From the NCBI GenBank assembly GCA_965116715.1, contig OZ220724.1, positions 1,612,001 to 1,676,000 of the forward strand: a stretch of 64,000 nt of DNA, in the 5' to 3' direction. The DNA comes from Poriferisodalis sp965116715. GTDB lineage: Bacteria > Actinomycetota > Acidimicrobiia > Acidimicrobiales > Poriferisodalaceae. A program made the translations under genes and the position numbers. The notes beneath the pieces were generated by a model. It saw nothing but the letters and a program-made list of their open reading frames with translations. It made no database searches and had not been told where the DNA came from. Of this stretch, positions 53,338-61,165 are shown in pieces (the stretch's first letter is position 1; each line of letters opens with the position of its first letter).

Positions 53338-53580
53338 CCGGCGCGGCGTGACCGGCCGCGCCCCGCGAATGCTGAGCCGGTAGGCGACGCCGCGGTTCGA
53401 GTGCCGCGCGCGCCTGACGAGCAGCGCTCCCCCAAAAATCGCCCGCGACGTTCAATATCAACCCATCGGGCGGATGATGTTCCGGCGTTCATTGCAAACG
53501 TGTTACGGTCTCCCCCAACTTGGTCTGGTTCCTGGGCTGCTGGGGACCTAAGCGCAAGACAAACAACGGGGGGAGGCGCG

Positions 53581-54969
53581 ATGGACACTTCCATAGTGTT
53601 CACAGAGGCGTACTACTTCTTCACCGTCGCCATCATGTGGCTATTGCACGTCGGCTTCATGACCTATGAGGCCGGCGTCAGTCGTCGCAAGAACATCATG
53701 TCGACGGCGATGAAGAACATCATGACGATTGCCGTCGTGACACCGACGTTCTATTACGTCGGTTGGTACGTGTACTTCTGCATGCAGGAGGGCCTGAAGT
53801 TCACCGGTTCGCCAGATGGCAACAGCCCGGCTGGACTTGGCGGGCTGTATTTCTGCGGCGACCAATACGGTTTGCCGTGGGACGGCTCAGCCGGACCGAA
53901 CCTAGGAGACAACATCACCGGCGTCTTCTGGGCAGCGTTCGTGCTGTTCTCTTGGACGACGGGTTCGATCATGTCGGGCTCGGTGCTAGAGCGAATTCGA
54001 ATTTCGGCGTACTTGTGGCTGACGGCACTCATGGGCGGCATCGTCTGGGTAGTCGCTGCTGCCTGGGGCTGGAGCTACGGCGGCTGGCTGGTGACTCACT
54101 TCGGTTACCACGACTTCGCCGCATCGGGTGTGGTGCACGGCGTCGCCGGCATCTTCGCCCTCGGAGTGCTCTTCAACCTGGGGCCGAGAATCGGGCGCTA
54201 CGACGCGAATGGCGGTACACGGGCCTTCAAGCCCCACAACCTCCATCTCACGTTGATGGGCCTGATGATCATCTTCACGGCGTTCTACGCGTTCTACGCG
54301 GCGTGCCTCGCCATTACGGCAGACACCACGCCAGGCTGGGCGAACATCTACTTCAACCCAGCGACGCTGTCAGCGATCACCTACACCATCACGATGGGCT
54401 TCGCAGGCGGTTTCGCCGGCGGCTACATCTTCGCCAAGGGCGATCCGTTCTGGACCATCTCCGGTGGTCTGGCCGGTGTGGTGGCGGTGTCGGCAGGCGC
54501 CGACATCTACAGCCCGAACCTGGTGCTGATCCTGGCGTTCTTCTCGGCCGGTCTCGCCTACCACGTGGGCAACTGGATCGAGCAGAAAGCTCGCATCGAC
54601 GATGCCGTCGGTGCGGTGTCAGTGCACGGCGTCATGGGCTTCTGGGGTGTCATGCTCATCGGCATCTTCGCCGGCGGCTACCCGACAGGGCCTGCCGGGG
54701 TGACAACCACCTTCTTGGGCCAGCTCGTGGGCGCAGCGGCGATCTTCGCATTGGCGTTCGTCACGGGCTACGGCGGATCGTGGATACTCAAGCAGTTCAA
54801 CCTGCTGCGGGTGCCACCCGAAGTGGAGGTCGAGGGCCTCGACATGGCCGAGTTCGAGACGGACTTCTATCCGGAGTTCGGCCGGGCTGCCGAGTCCATC
54901 GTCCACGCCGACGGGTCAGAGGGCGACGCAGAGGAGACTCTGCGGGCCGAACTCGCCGCCAACCGCTAG
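53581..54969 (+). CDS. Divergent Amt-family ammonium (or methylammonium) transporter
   Basis: A 462-residue Amt/Mep/Rh-type channel with about eleven helices. HDFAASGVVHGVAGIFALG holds the pore Asp and first twin histidine, and VSVHGVMGFWGVMLIGIFAG the second; HNLHLTLMGLMIIF is also conserved. The N-terminal MWLLHVGFMTYEAGVSRRKN differs from the usual PGLAFFYGG-VRRKN form, so it is a divergent branch. An acidic ~50-residue tail follows the last helix. GGGGAGG precedes the ATG after a 243-base leader with no gene. Given tdm and tmm downstream, methylated ammonium is a possible cargo, not shown. Confidence 0.88.
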   Translation: MDTSIVFTEAYYFFTVAIMWLLHVGFMTYEAGVSRRKNIMSTAMKNIMTIAVVTPTFYYVGWYVYFCMQEGLKFTGSPDGNSPAGLGGLYFCGDQYGLPWDGSAGPNLGDNITGVFWAAFVLFSWTTGSIMSGSVLERIRISAYLWLTALMGGIVWVVAAAWGWSYGGWLVTHFGYHDFAASGVVHGVAGIFALGVLFNLGPRIGRYDANGGTRAFKPHNLHLTLMGLMIIFTAFYAFYAACLAITADTTPGWANIYFNPATLSAITYTITMGFAGGFAGGYIFAKGDPFWTISGGLAGVVAVSAGADIYSPNLVLILAFFSAGLAYHVGNWIEQKARIDDAVGAVSVHGVMGFWGVMLIGIFAGGYPTGPAGVTTTFLGQLVGAAAIFALAFVTGYGGSWILKQFNLLRVPPEVEVEGLDMAEFETDFYPEFGRAAESIVHADGSEGDAEETLRAELAANR

Positions 54970-54975
54970 CGCATC

Positions 54976-55107
54976 GTGTCCGGCTCATGGCTGCAGCTCG
55001 TCTTCGCTCTTGCCTTCATGTACCTGCTGGTGATGGCCGCCGGGTACTGGGGCAAGCGGAAGCGAGCGCAGCAGGAGCAACAGGGACACGATCGACAGGA
55101 TCACTGA
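54976..55107 (+). CDS. Mini membrane protein 1 (43 residues) after the Amt gene
   Basis: A GTG-started frame of 43 residues: VSGSWLQLVFALAFMYLLVM forms one transmembrane helix, followed by a basic, glutamine-rich tail (KRKRAQQEQQ, then GHDRQDH). It begins six bases after the Amt stop, so it is translated from the same mRNA. The helix plus basic tail suits a small accessory subunit with its tail in the cytoplasm. No family recognised. Confidence 0.6.
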   Translation: MSGSWLQLVFALAFMYLLVMAAGYWGKRKRAQQEQQGHDRQDH

Positions 55108-55133
55108 TCTCGTTCAGGACTAAGGAGGACTGA

Positions 55134-55349
55134 ATGAACACCTTCCCGTACGAGAGTTGGGAAGCCGCCCTCGAAGCAGCCGACGGCACCACCGGGTACT
55201 TCACCTGGGGTCCCGGTGGCAACACCGCCTCGATCGTCCTAGCCATCATCGGGATCGCCGTCTCGGTGGTCTCGGGATTCCTAGTGACGATCCGGGAGGA
55301 CCGTCTGCTCAACCACGCGGCCGACCGGCTGACCGACAAGTACAGCTAG
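55134..55349 (+). CDS. Mini membrane protein 2 (71 residues)
   Basis: A 71-residue protein with an acidic aromatic N terminus (MNTFPYESWEAALEAADGTT), then one helix (ASIVLAIIGIAVSVVSGFLV) and a charged end (REDRLLNHAADRLTDKYS). AAGGAGGACTGA precedes the ATG, a strong site; a near-identical AGGAGGACTGA sits before the next mini gene. This shared leader supports a planned set of small subunits rather than chance frames. Confidence 0.75.
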   Translation: MNTFPYESWEAALEAADGTTGYFTWGPGGNTASIVLAIIGIAVSVVSGFLVTIREDRLLNHAADRLTDKYS

Positions 55350-55364
55350 CCCAGGAGGACTGAC

Positions 55365-55493
55365 ATGGCACGCAGAAAGCAGATCCAGTTCCAAGGCCTG
55401 CATGGGCACAACAAGGCAGTCGAGATGGGCGTGGTGCTGTTCACCATCGCCTGCATCGTCTTTGCCATCATCGCAGTTCAGGTCGTCGGCTGA
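55365..55493 (+). CDS. Mini membrane protein 3 (42 residues)
   Basis: A 42-residue protein: a basic, histidine-bearing start (MARRKQIQFQGLHGHNKAVE) and one C-terminal helix (MGVVLFTIACIVFAIIAVQV). AGGAGGACTGAC precedes the ATG, 15 bases after the previous stop. It is too short for most gene finders. With the two preceding mini genes it forms a set of three single-helix proteins directly behind the Amt-like transporter. Confidence 0.7.
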   Translation: MARRKQIQFQGLHGHNKAVEMGVVLFTIACIVFAIIAVQVVG

Positions 55494-55592
55494 CGCTGAA
55501 CGCGAACTGACATTGTTCAACGTGGCAGGCGCTGCGCCGTCCGGGGGGGCGGCGTGGCGTCTGCCCTCGCGCGAAAGACTTAGCCTGACGCT

Positions 55593-56030
55593 GTGAGCGC
55601 CGCCCGCAAGTGGATTGCCCAAGCATGCGTGGCGGTGGCAGGCGCGGCGATGTTCCTGCCGTGGCACATCAACGCCGGACTGGGCGGCAACCAGACCGTG
55701 CGTGGGGTCTCCACGGGCATCGGACGGATTCTGCTGGTCATCTGCATCGTGACCGTGGTGCTGGTGCAGCTCCGCTGGCGCCCCGCGTGGATCGGCGCCG
55801 GGTTCGCAGGCGCCATCGCGGTGCGCGAGCTCTTCAGCCCGTCAGGCATCGGCCCACCCGATCGCCCCCCCGATCCAGGCATCGGCGTCTGGATTGCAGT
55901 CATCGCAGGTGCAGTCGCCGTCGTGCTGCTCGGGTGGAACATGTTCGCCGATGTTGCATCGGGTGAAGGTCGAGACCCCGGCGAGCCCCCGCGCTGGTTC
56001 TTCTCGGGACCCCTCGGCCGGCGGCGATGA
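55593..56030 (+). CDS. Membrane protein of unknown function upstream of tdm
   Basis: A 145-residue protein with three hydrophobic helices (WIAQACVAVAGAAMFLPW at about 7-24, ILLVICIVTVVLVQLRW at about 46-62, and GVWIAVIAGAVAVVLLGWNM at about 98-117) and a proline-rich loop. GTG start. Its stop overlaps the tdm ATG (ATGA), so it is made together with that enzyme. It may tie the pathway to the membrane, but nothing in its sequence shows a catalytic site. Confidence 0.7.
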   Translation: MSAARKWIAQACVAVAGAAMFLPWHINAGLGGNQTVRGVSTGIGRILLVICIVTVVLVQLRWRPAWIGAGFAGAIAVRELFSPSGIGPPDRPPDPGIGVWIAVIAGAVAVVLLGWNMFADVASGEGRDPGEPPRWFFSGPLGRRR

Positions 56031-58408
56031 CACTGCTGGTGCCCGGCGAATCGGTGGTGGTTCCCGGGCTGATGATGCTCGGCCCCGGGGTCGAGCGGTA
56101 CCGGGTCACCGGCGGCGGGGCAACGGTGCTGGCCCTCGATGCGGGCGACGAGCTGGAGATCGTCGATCCGGAGGGCTGCCAGCCGTGCGAGCTGGTGGCC
56201 TTCGACGCCAGCGGGCAGTCAAGCCCAGCCCTGCTCGAGGTCACCGGCGGCAGCGCCCGAGCTGCCGGCGGGTCCGATCCGGCCGCCGTCGGCATCCTCT
56301 CAGCACCGCTGCACGACGCCCGCCGGGTGCGGGCCGGCCTGGAGCGCGCCGGCATCGGCCTGTCCGACATCCAGGCAGCGACGCCGCTCCGGCTCTTCGA
56401 CGGCGACACGGCGGCGAACAGCTCCGCCCGGGTGACCGCGCTCGACGATCTCGCGTGTGTGATCGCGGCACCCGGCGGCACGATGTCGGCGCACGGCGGC
56501 GCGCCGCCGACCGACCTGATCGCGTACGTCCACCGCCACGAACCGCCCAGCAACGACACAGAGCCGTTGCTGCCGACGCCCTTGGCCGACCCCAGCCAGG
56601 ACTTCATCATCCTTGCCAGCACCGCCCGCGCCTACCAGGTGTCGGCGGGCGACTGGTTCCAGGTGGTGGACGCCGAAGGACGGCAGTGCTCCGATTTCCA
56701 GTGCTTCGCCGTGGCCGACCTCGAAGCCGGCCAGGAACTCTGCCTCGACGCCACCATCACCCGTTCGCTCATGGGGGCGAGCTGCCCCGCTCCTGGTCTG
56801 TATTCGAAGTTCTTCAACGCCAAGATGCAGCCCCTCGTAGAAGTGGTGCAAGACACGGTGGGCCGCCACGACACCTTCAACACGGCCTGCAACGCCCGCT
56901 ACTACGAGGAGATGGGCTACCCCGGCCACGTCAACTGCACCGACAACATCAACGCCGAGCTCGACCCGTTCGGCGTCGCCCCACGGCGCGGCTGGGAGGC
57001 GATCAACTTCTTCTACAACACCCAGGTGGACGATACGAATCAGATCTACTTCGACGAGCCGTGGTCACGCCCCGGCGACTATGTGCTGCTGCGGGCGCTG
57101 GAGGACTTGGTGTGCGTCAGCACTGCGTGCCCGTGCGATGTCGACGCCGCCAACGGCTGGAACCCCACCGACATCGCGGTCAGGGTGTACCCCGCAGCCA
57201 ACATGTTCAAGAAAGCGACGGCAATCAGAATGACCGCGGACTCCGAAGCCCAGCTCACCAAAGAGACCGGATTCCACCCCCGTACCTCCGCACTGACGCG
57301 GAGCTTCAGCGAGTACTGCGGCTACTGGCTGGCCGACCACTACACGGCGCATGGTGCGGTCGAGGAGTACTGGGCGTGCCGGCAGGCTGCAGCGGCCATC
57401 GACCTGTCACCGCTGCGCAAGTACGAGGTGACCGGGCCCGATGCCGAGCTGCTGATGCAGACCTGCGTCACCCGCAACGTGCGCAAGCTCGCCGACGGGC
57501 AGGTGGTGTACACCGCCATGTGCCACCCCACCGGCGGCATGATCGACGACGGCACGGTGTTCCGGATAACACGCCAGAACTTCCGCTGGATCGGCGGCCA
57601 GCTCGGCTACAGCGGCATCTGGCTGCGCGAGCAGGCCGAGCGGCTGGGCCTCGACGTGTGGGTACGCAACTCCACCGAGCAGCTCCACAACCTGCAGGTC
57701 CAAGGCCCCAACAGCCGCCAGTTGCTCTCCGAGGCCATCTGGACCCGGCCCGATCAGCCCACCGTCGAAGAGCTGGGCTGGTTCCGGTTCGCGATTGCTC
57801 GCATCGGCGACTACGACGGCATCCCGCTGGTGCTCTCACGCACCGGGTACACCGGCGAGCTCGGCTACGAGGTGTTCTGCCATCCCAAACATGCCCCAGC
57901 GGTGTGGGATGCGATCTTCGAGGCGGGCGTCCCCCATGGGCTGGTGCCCATGGGATTGTCGGCACTCGACATGCTCCGCATCGAGGCCGGGCTGGTGTTC
58001 GCCGGCCACGAATTCTGCGACCAGACCGACCCCTACGAGGCGGGGATCGGCTTCACCGTCCCGCTCAAGACCAAGGAAGACGACTTCATCGGGCGCGACG
58101 CCCTGTTCGATCGCCGCGACAACCCCCAGCGACGCCTGGTGGGCCTGGAGCTCGAAGGGGGCGAGGCGGCAGCGCTGGGCGACGGCGTGTACGTGGGGCG
58201 CAACCATGTCGGCGAGGTCACCAGCGGCACCGTCTCCCCCATCCTGCGCAAGAACATCGCCCTGTGCCGCATGACGCTGCCCTACAACGAGATCGGCACG
58301 GCCGTCGAGGTGGGCAAGCTGGACGGCCACGAGAAGCGGATCGCAGCCGAGGTGGTGCGCTACCCGTTCTACGATCCGGACAAGTCTCGGGTACGCGGCA
58401 TCGCCTAG
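56027..58408 (+). CDS. tdm: Trimethylamine N-oxide demethylase (DUF1989-GcvT fusion)
   Basis: A 793-residue protein with the domain order of characterised Tdm enzymes: an N-terminal DUF1989 region and a C-terminal GcvT-type folate-binding region from about residue 440. Tdm splits trimethylamine N-oxide into dimethylamine and a formaldehyde-level C1 unit. Candidate zinc cysteines are C221 and C226 (GRQCSDFQCF) and C363, C368 and C370 (CVSTACPCD). The folate half shows YEVTGPDAELLMQTC, VQGPNSRQLLS and SRTGYTGELGYEVFCHP. It overlaps the membrane gene before it, and tmm follows, the same gene pair as in marine TMA degraders. Confidence 0.88.
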   Translation: MTLLVPGESVVVPGLMMLGPGVERYRVTGGGATVLALDAGDELEIVDPEGCQPCELVAFDASGQSSPALLEVTGGSARAAGGSDPAAVGILSAPLHDARRVRAGLERAGIGLSDIQAATPLRLFDGDTAANSSARVTALDDLACVIAAPGGTMSAHGGAPPTDLIAYVHRHEPPSNDTEPLLPTPLADPSQDFIILASTARAYQVSAGDWFQVVDAEGRQCSDFQCFAVADLEAGQELCLDATITRSLMGASCPAPGLYSKFFNAKMQPLVEVVQDTVGRHDTFNTACNARYYEEMGYPGHVNCTDNINAELDPFGVAPRRGWEAINFFYNTQVDDTNQIYFDEPWSRPGDYVLLRALEDLVCVSTACPCDVDAANGWNPTDIAVRVYPAANMFKKATAIRMTADSEAQLTKETGFHPRTSALTRSFSEYCGYWLADHYTAHGAVEEYWACRQAAAAIDLSPLRKYEVTGPDAELLMQTCVTRNVRKLADGQVVYTAMCHPTGGMIDDGTVFRITRQNFRWIGGQLGYSGIWLREQAERLGLDVWVRNSTEQLHNLQVQGPNSRQLLSEAIWTRPDQPTVEELGWFRFAIARIGDYDGIPLVLSRTGYTGELGYEVFCHPKHAPAVWDAIFEAGVPHGLVPMGLSALDMLRIEAGLVFAGHEFCDQTDPYEAGIGFTVPLKTKEDDFIGRDALFDRRDNPQRRLVGLELEGGEAAALGDGVYVGRNHVGEVTSGTVSPILRKNIALCRMTLPYNEIGTAVEVGKLDGHEKRIAAEVVRYPFYDPDKSRVRGIA

Positions 58409-58441
58409 ATCCGCGGTCGGCAACAGGCGTGTCCGGCGCTG

Positions 58442-58457
58442 TTGCACGCAGATGCAA
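58442..58457. promoter_or_regulatory. TTGCA-N6-TGCAA palindrome upstream of tmm
   Basis: In the 107-base gap between tdm and tmm, TTGCA and TGCAA are separated by six bases, and a third TTGCA follows at 58481. Position and symmetry suit an operator or internal promoter for tmm. No regulator is assigned and the arms are short. Confidence 0.3.
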
Positions 58458-58515
58458 GACTGGGCGGCGTTCTACTCTCATTGCATAGACATCTACTCAC
58501 AGGGGAGATCCGGAC

Positions 58516-59856
58516 ATGACACGGGTAGCGATCATCGGTGCGGGGCCGTGCGGGTTGTCACAGCTGCACGCGTTTGCCAGCGACGCCTCGGCGGAGGCCG
58601 CGGGCGTCGAGCTCGTCTGCTTCGAGAAGCAGGAGGACTGGGGCGGCTTGTGGAACTACACCTGGCGCACGGGGCTCGATGAGCACGGCGAGCCATGCCA
58701 CGGATCCATGTACCGCTACCTGTGGTCGAACGGCCCCAAGGAGTGCCTGGAGTTCGCCGACTACGGATTCGAGGAGCACTTCGGCAAGCCGGTGGCGTCG
58801 TTCCCGCCGCGGGAGGTGCTCTACGACTACATCATCGGCCGGGCCGAGCGCAGCGGCATCCGCGACAACATCCGCTTCAACCACGCGGTGCGGCGGGTGA
58901 ACCGGTCCGCCTCCGGCGACGGCTTCACGGTGACATCGCACGATCACACCACGGACGCCAACGCCAGCGAGGACTTCGACTGGGTGGTGGTGTCAACGGG
59001 GCACTTCTCGACGCCCAACATGCCCCACTACCCCGGCTATGAGACGTTCGGCGGCACGCTGCTGCACGCCCACGACTTCCGCGATGCCGTGCAGTTCGAG
59101 GGCCAGACGGTGATGGTGATCGGCTCGAGCTACTCGGCCGAGGACATCGCGTCACAGCTGTGGAAGTACGGGGCCTCGGAGGTGATCTGCTCGTCACGCA
59201 GCGGGCCGATGGGCTTCGACTGGCCCGCAGGCATCAGCGAGAAGCCGATCCTGACCCATGTGGAGGGCCGCACCGTGCACTTCGAAGACGGCACCAGCGC
59301 AGAGGTCGACGCCATCGTCTCGTGCACCGGCTACCTGCATCACTTCCCGTTCATGGACGACGAGCTGCGGCTGGTGACTGCCAACCGGCTGGCGTCGTCG
59401 ATGCTGTACCGGGGCGTCGTGTTCCAACCCGAGAATCGTGTCCTGTACCTGGGAATGCAGGACCAGTGGTACACGTTCAACATGTTCGACGCCCAGGCCT
59501 GGTACGCCCGTGACGTCATTCTGGGCCGCATCGATCTGCCCAGCGCGGACGAGCAGGCCCAATGGATCGACGACTTCCAGGCCGCCGAAGACGCCGTGGC
59601 CGACGACTACGGGGCCATCGACTTCCAAGGCGACTACACCCAGGACCTGCTCGACCAGACCGACTGCCCCGACCCCAACACGCAGCTCATCAACAAGATG
59701 TTCAAGGACTGGAAGGGCCACAAGAAGGAGTCGATCATCGGCTACCGCGACCACGGCCACACCTCGCCGGTGACGGGCACGATGGCGCCGGTACACCACA
59801 CCTCGTGGGAGGACGCCCTCGACGACTCGCTCGAGTCGTACCTGGCCGACGGCTGA
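58516..59856 (+). CDS. tmm: Trimethylamine monooxygenase (bacterial FMO)
   Basis: A 446-residue flavin-containing monooxygenase very close in wording to marine Tmm, which oxidises trimethylamine to its N-oxide with NADPH and O2. GAGPCG (residues 8-13) binds FAD; the FMO signature F-x-G-x3-H-x3-F is met by FGGTLLHAHDF; VIGSSYSAED binds NADPH. Tmm-like stretches include EKQEDWGGLWNYTWRTGLDE, SNGPKECLEFADYGFEEHFG and LGMQDQWYTFNMFDAQAWYA. GGGGAGATC precedes the ATG. Product TMAO would feed Tdm encoded just upstream. Confidence 0.93.
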   Translation: MTRVAIIGAGPCGLSQLHAFASDASAEAAGVELVCFEKQEDWGGLWNYTWRTGLDEHGEPCHGSMYRYLWSNGPKECLEFADYGFEEHFGKPVASFPPREVLYDYIIGRAERSGIRDNIRFNHAVRRVNRSASGDGFTVTSHDHTTDANASEDFDWVVVSTGHFSTPNMPHYPGYETFGGTLLHAHDFRDAVQFEGQTVMVIGSSYSAEDIASQLWKYGASEVICSSRSGPMGFDWPAGISEKPILTHVEGRTVHFEDGTSAEVDAIVSCTGYLHHFPFMDDELRLVTANRLASSMLYRGVVFQPENRVLYLGMQDQWYTFNMFDAQAWYARDVILGRIDLPSADEQAQWIDDFQAAEDAVADDYGAIDFQGDYTQDLLDQTDCPDPNTQLINKMFKDWKGHKKESIIGYRDHGHTSPVTGTMAPVHHTSWEDALDDSLESYLADG

Positions 59857-59889
59857 GCCGGCCAGCCCGAGGGGCCCGACCGAACACGG

Positions 59890-61146
59890 GTGCTCGCCAT
59901 GGGGACGCAGCCCGCCGAAGCAGATGTGCCACGCGAGGCCGATGTCCCGCGCGAAGCCGATGTGATTGTGATCGGCGCCGGGGTGACTGGCGCCAGCATC
60001 GGCTACCAGCTCGCACGGCACTCGGATCTGCGCGTGGTCATCATCGATGCCCGGGCGCCGGTGGGCGGCATCTCGGGCCGCACGTTCGGGCAGATCCGCC
60101 AGCACTACTCCAACGAGCTGATGGTGCGCATCGCCCAGCGGGGCTTCCATTGCATCCAGAACTGGGATTCGGTGGTGGGCTTCGGCGACCCCGGCTACGC
60201 CCGCTTCGGGTACATGCTGCTGGTGGTCGAAGACCAGCTCGACGGGTTGCGCTACAACATCGACCTCGGCCGCAGCCTGGGTGTGGATACCCGCTTCGTG
60301 GTGGGCGACGAGATCGCCGCCATCGAGCCGCTGGTGAACGCCGAGGGCCTGTCTGGCGGTGCCTACGAACCCGAGGGCGGCTACATCGACGTCACCAAGA
60401 TGGTGCTGAGCTGGCTTGCGGCGGCGACGGCGGCCGGTGCCACGGTGCTGGCGCCGGTGGCCGTCACCCAGATCACGACTTCGGGCGGTGCCGTGACCGG
60501 CGTGGCCACCGCCGCCGGCGAGATCGCGGCACCGACCGTTGTGGCCGCGACCGGCGCGTGGGCGCGCGACCTGCTCGACCCCCTGGGCGTCGAGGTGCCC
60601 GTCGAGCGGCGGCGGCTCGAGATGGCAGTGCTCGAACAGGACGCCGGGGCGCGGGCGCTGGGCACCTGCATCACCGACGGCAACTCCAACCTGGTCATCC
60701 GCCCCGACATGGGACGTCACATCGTGGCGGTGGCCTACCCGCCGCAGATGCCCCTGGTCGACGACCCGCTCGCCGATGCGTCCGACGCCGACCACGCAGC
60801 GCACGACGTGCGCCTCACAGCGGCGATTTCCGAGCGCCTGCCGGCCCTGACGGTGGCGGCCACCGTGAGCACCACCGCCGGGGCCTACGACGTCGCGCCC
60901 GACTACCACCCCATCCTTGGCTGGGCCGCAGACATCGCCCCGGTCGGCGGCCTGTACCTGGCGGTCGGCCTCTCGGGCCACGGGCTCAAGCTGTCGCCCG
61001 CCCTCGGCGAGATCGTGGCCGCACGCGTGCTGGGCGTCGATCAGGTGGGCGACGCTCCCCCCATCGACATCAGCGCCCTGCGGCCCTCACGCTTCGCCGA
61101 GGGCGACCTGATGCACCTGTCCTACGGCCCCAGCGCCCGCGCCTGA
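59890..61146 (+). CDS. FAD-dependent amino-acid/N-methyl-amine oxidoreductase (DAO family)
   Basis: A 418-residue DAO-fold flavoprotein. VIVIGAGVTGASIGYQLARH binds ADP of FAD, GRTFGQIRQHYSNELMVRIA follows, and YHPILGWAADIAPVGGLYLA with GLSGHGLKLSPALGEIVA closes the fold. Relatives are sarcosine oxidase beta subunit, DadA and glycine oxidase. The N terminus carries a small direct repeat (EADVPR twice) before the domain, probably unstructured. It lies 33 bases after tmm and could oxidise an N-methyl amino acid or amine made downstream. The start is GTG at 59890 or ATG at 59899. Confidence 0.86.
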   Translation: MLAMGTQPAEADVPREADVPREADVIVIGAGVTGASIGYQLARHSDLRVVIIDARAPVGGISGRTFGQIRQHYSNELMVRIAQRGFHCIQNWDSVVGFGDPGYARFGYMLLVVEDQLDGLRYNIDLGRSLGVDTRFVVGDEIAAIEPLVNAEGLSGGAYEPEGGYIDVTKMVLSWLAAATAAGATVLAPVAVTQITTSGGAVTGVATAAGEIAAPTVVAATGAWARDLLDPLGVEVPVERRRLEMAVLEQDAGARALGTCITDGNSNLVIRPDMGRHIVAVAYPPQMPLVDDPLADASDADHAAHDVRLTAAISERLPALTVAATVSTTAGAYDVAPDYHPILGWAADIAPVGGLYLAVGLSGHGLKLSPALGEIVAARVLGVDQVGDAPPIDISALRPSRFAEGDLMHLSYGPSARA

Positions 61147-61165
61147 GACACGTCGGGCCTGGTGG

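Noticed and set aside
53461..53580. A sigma-70-type promoter before the Amt gene
   Set aside because: A TACGGT element at 53504-53509 looks like a -10 box, but no convincing -35 box lies at the right distance, so it is not listed.
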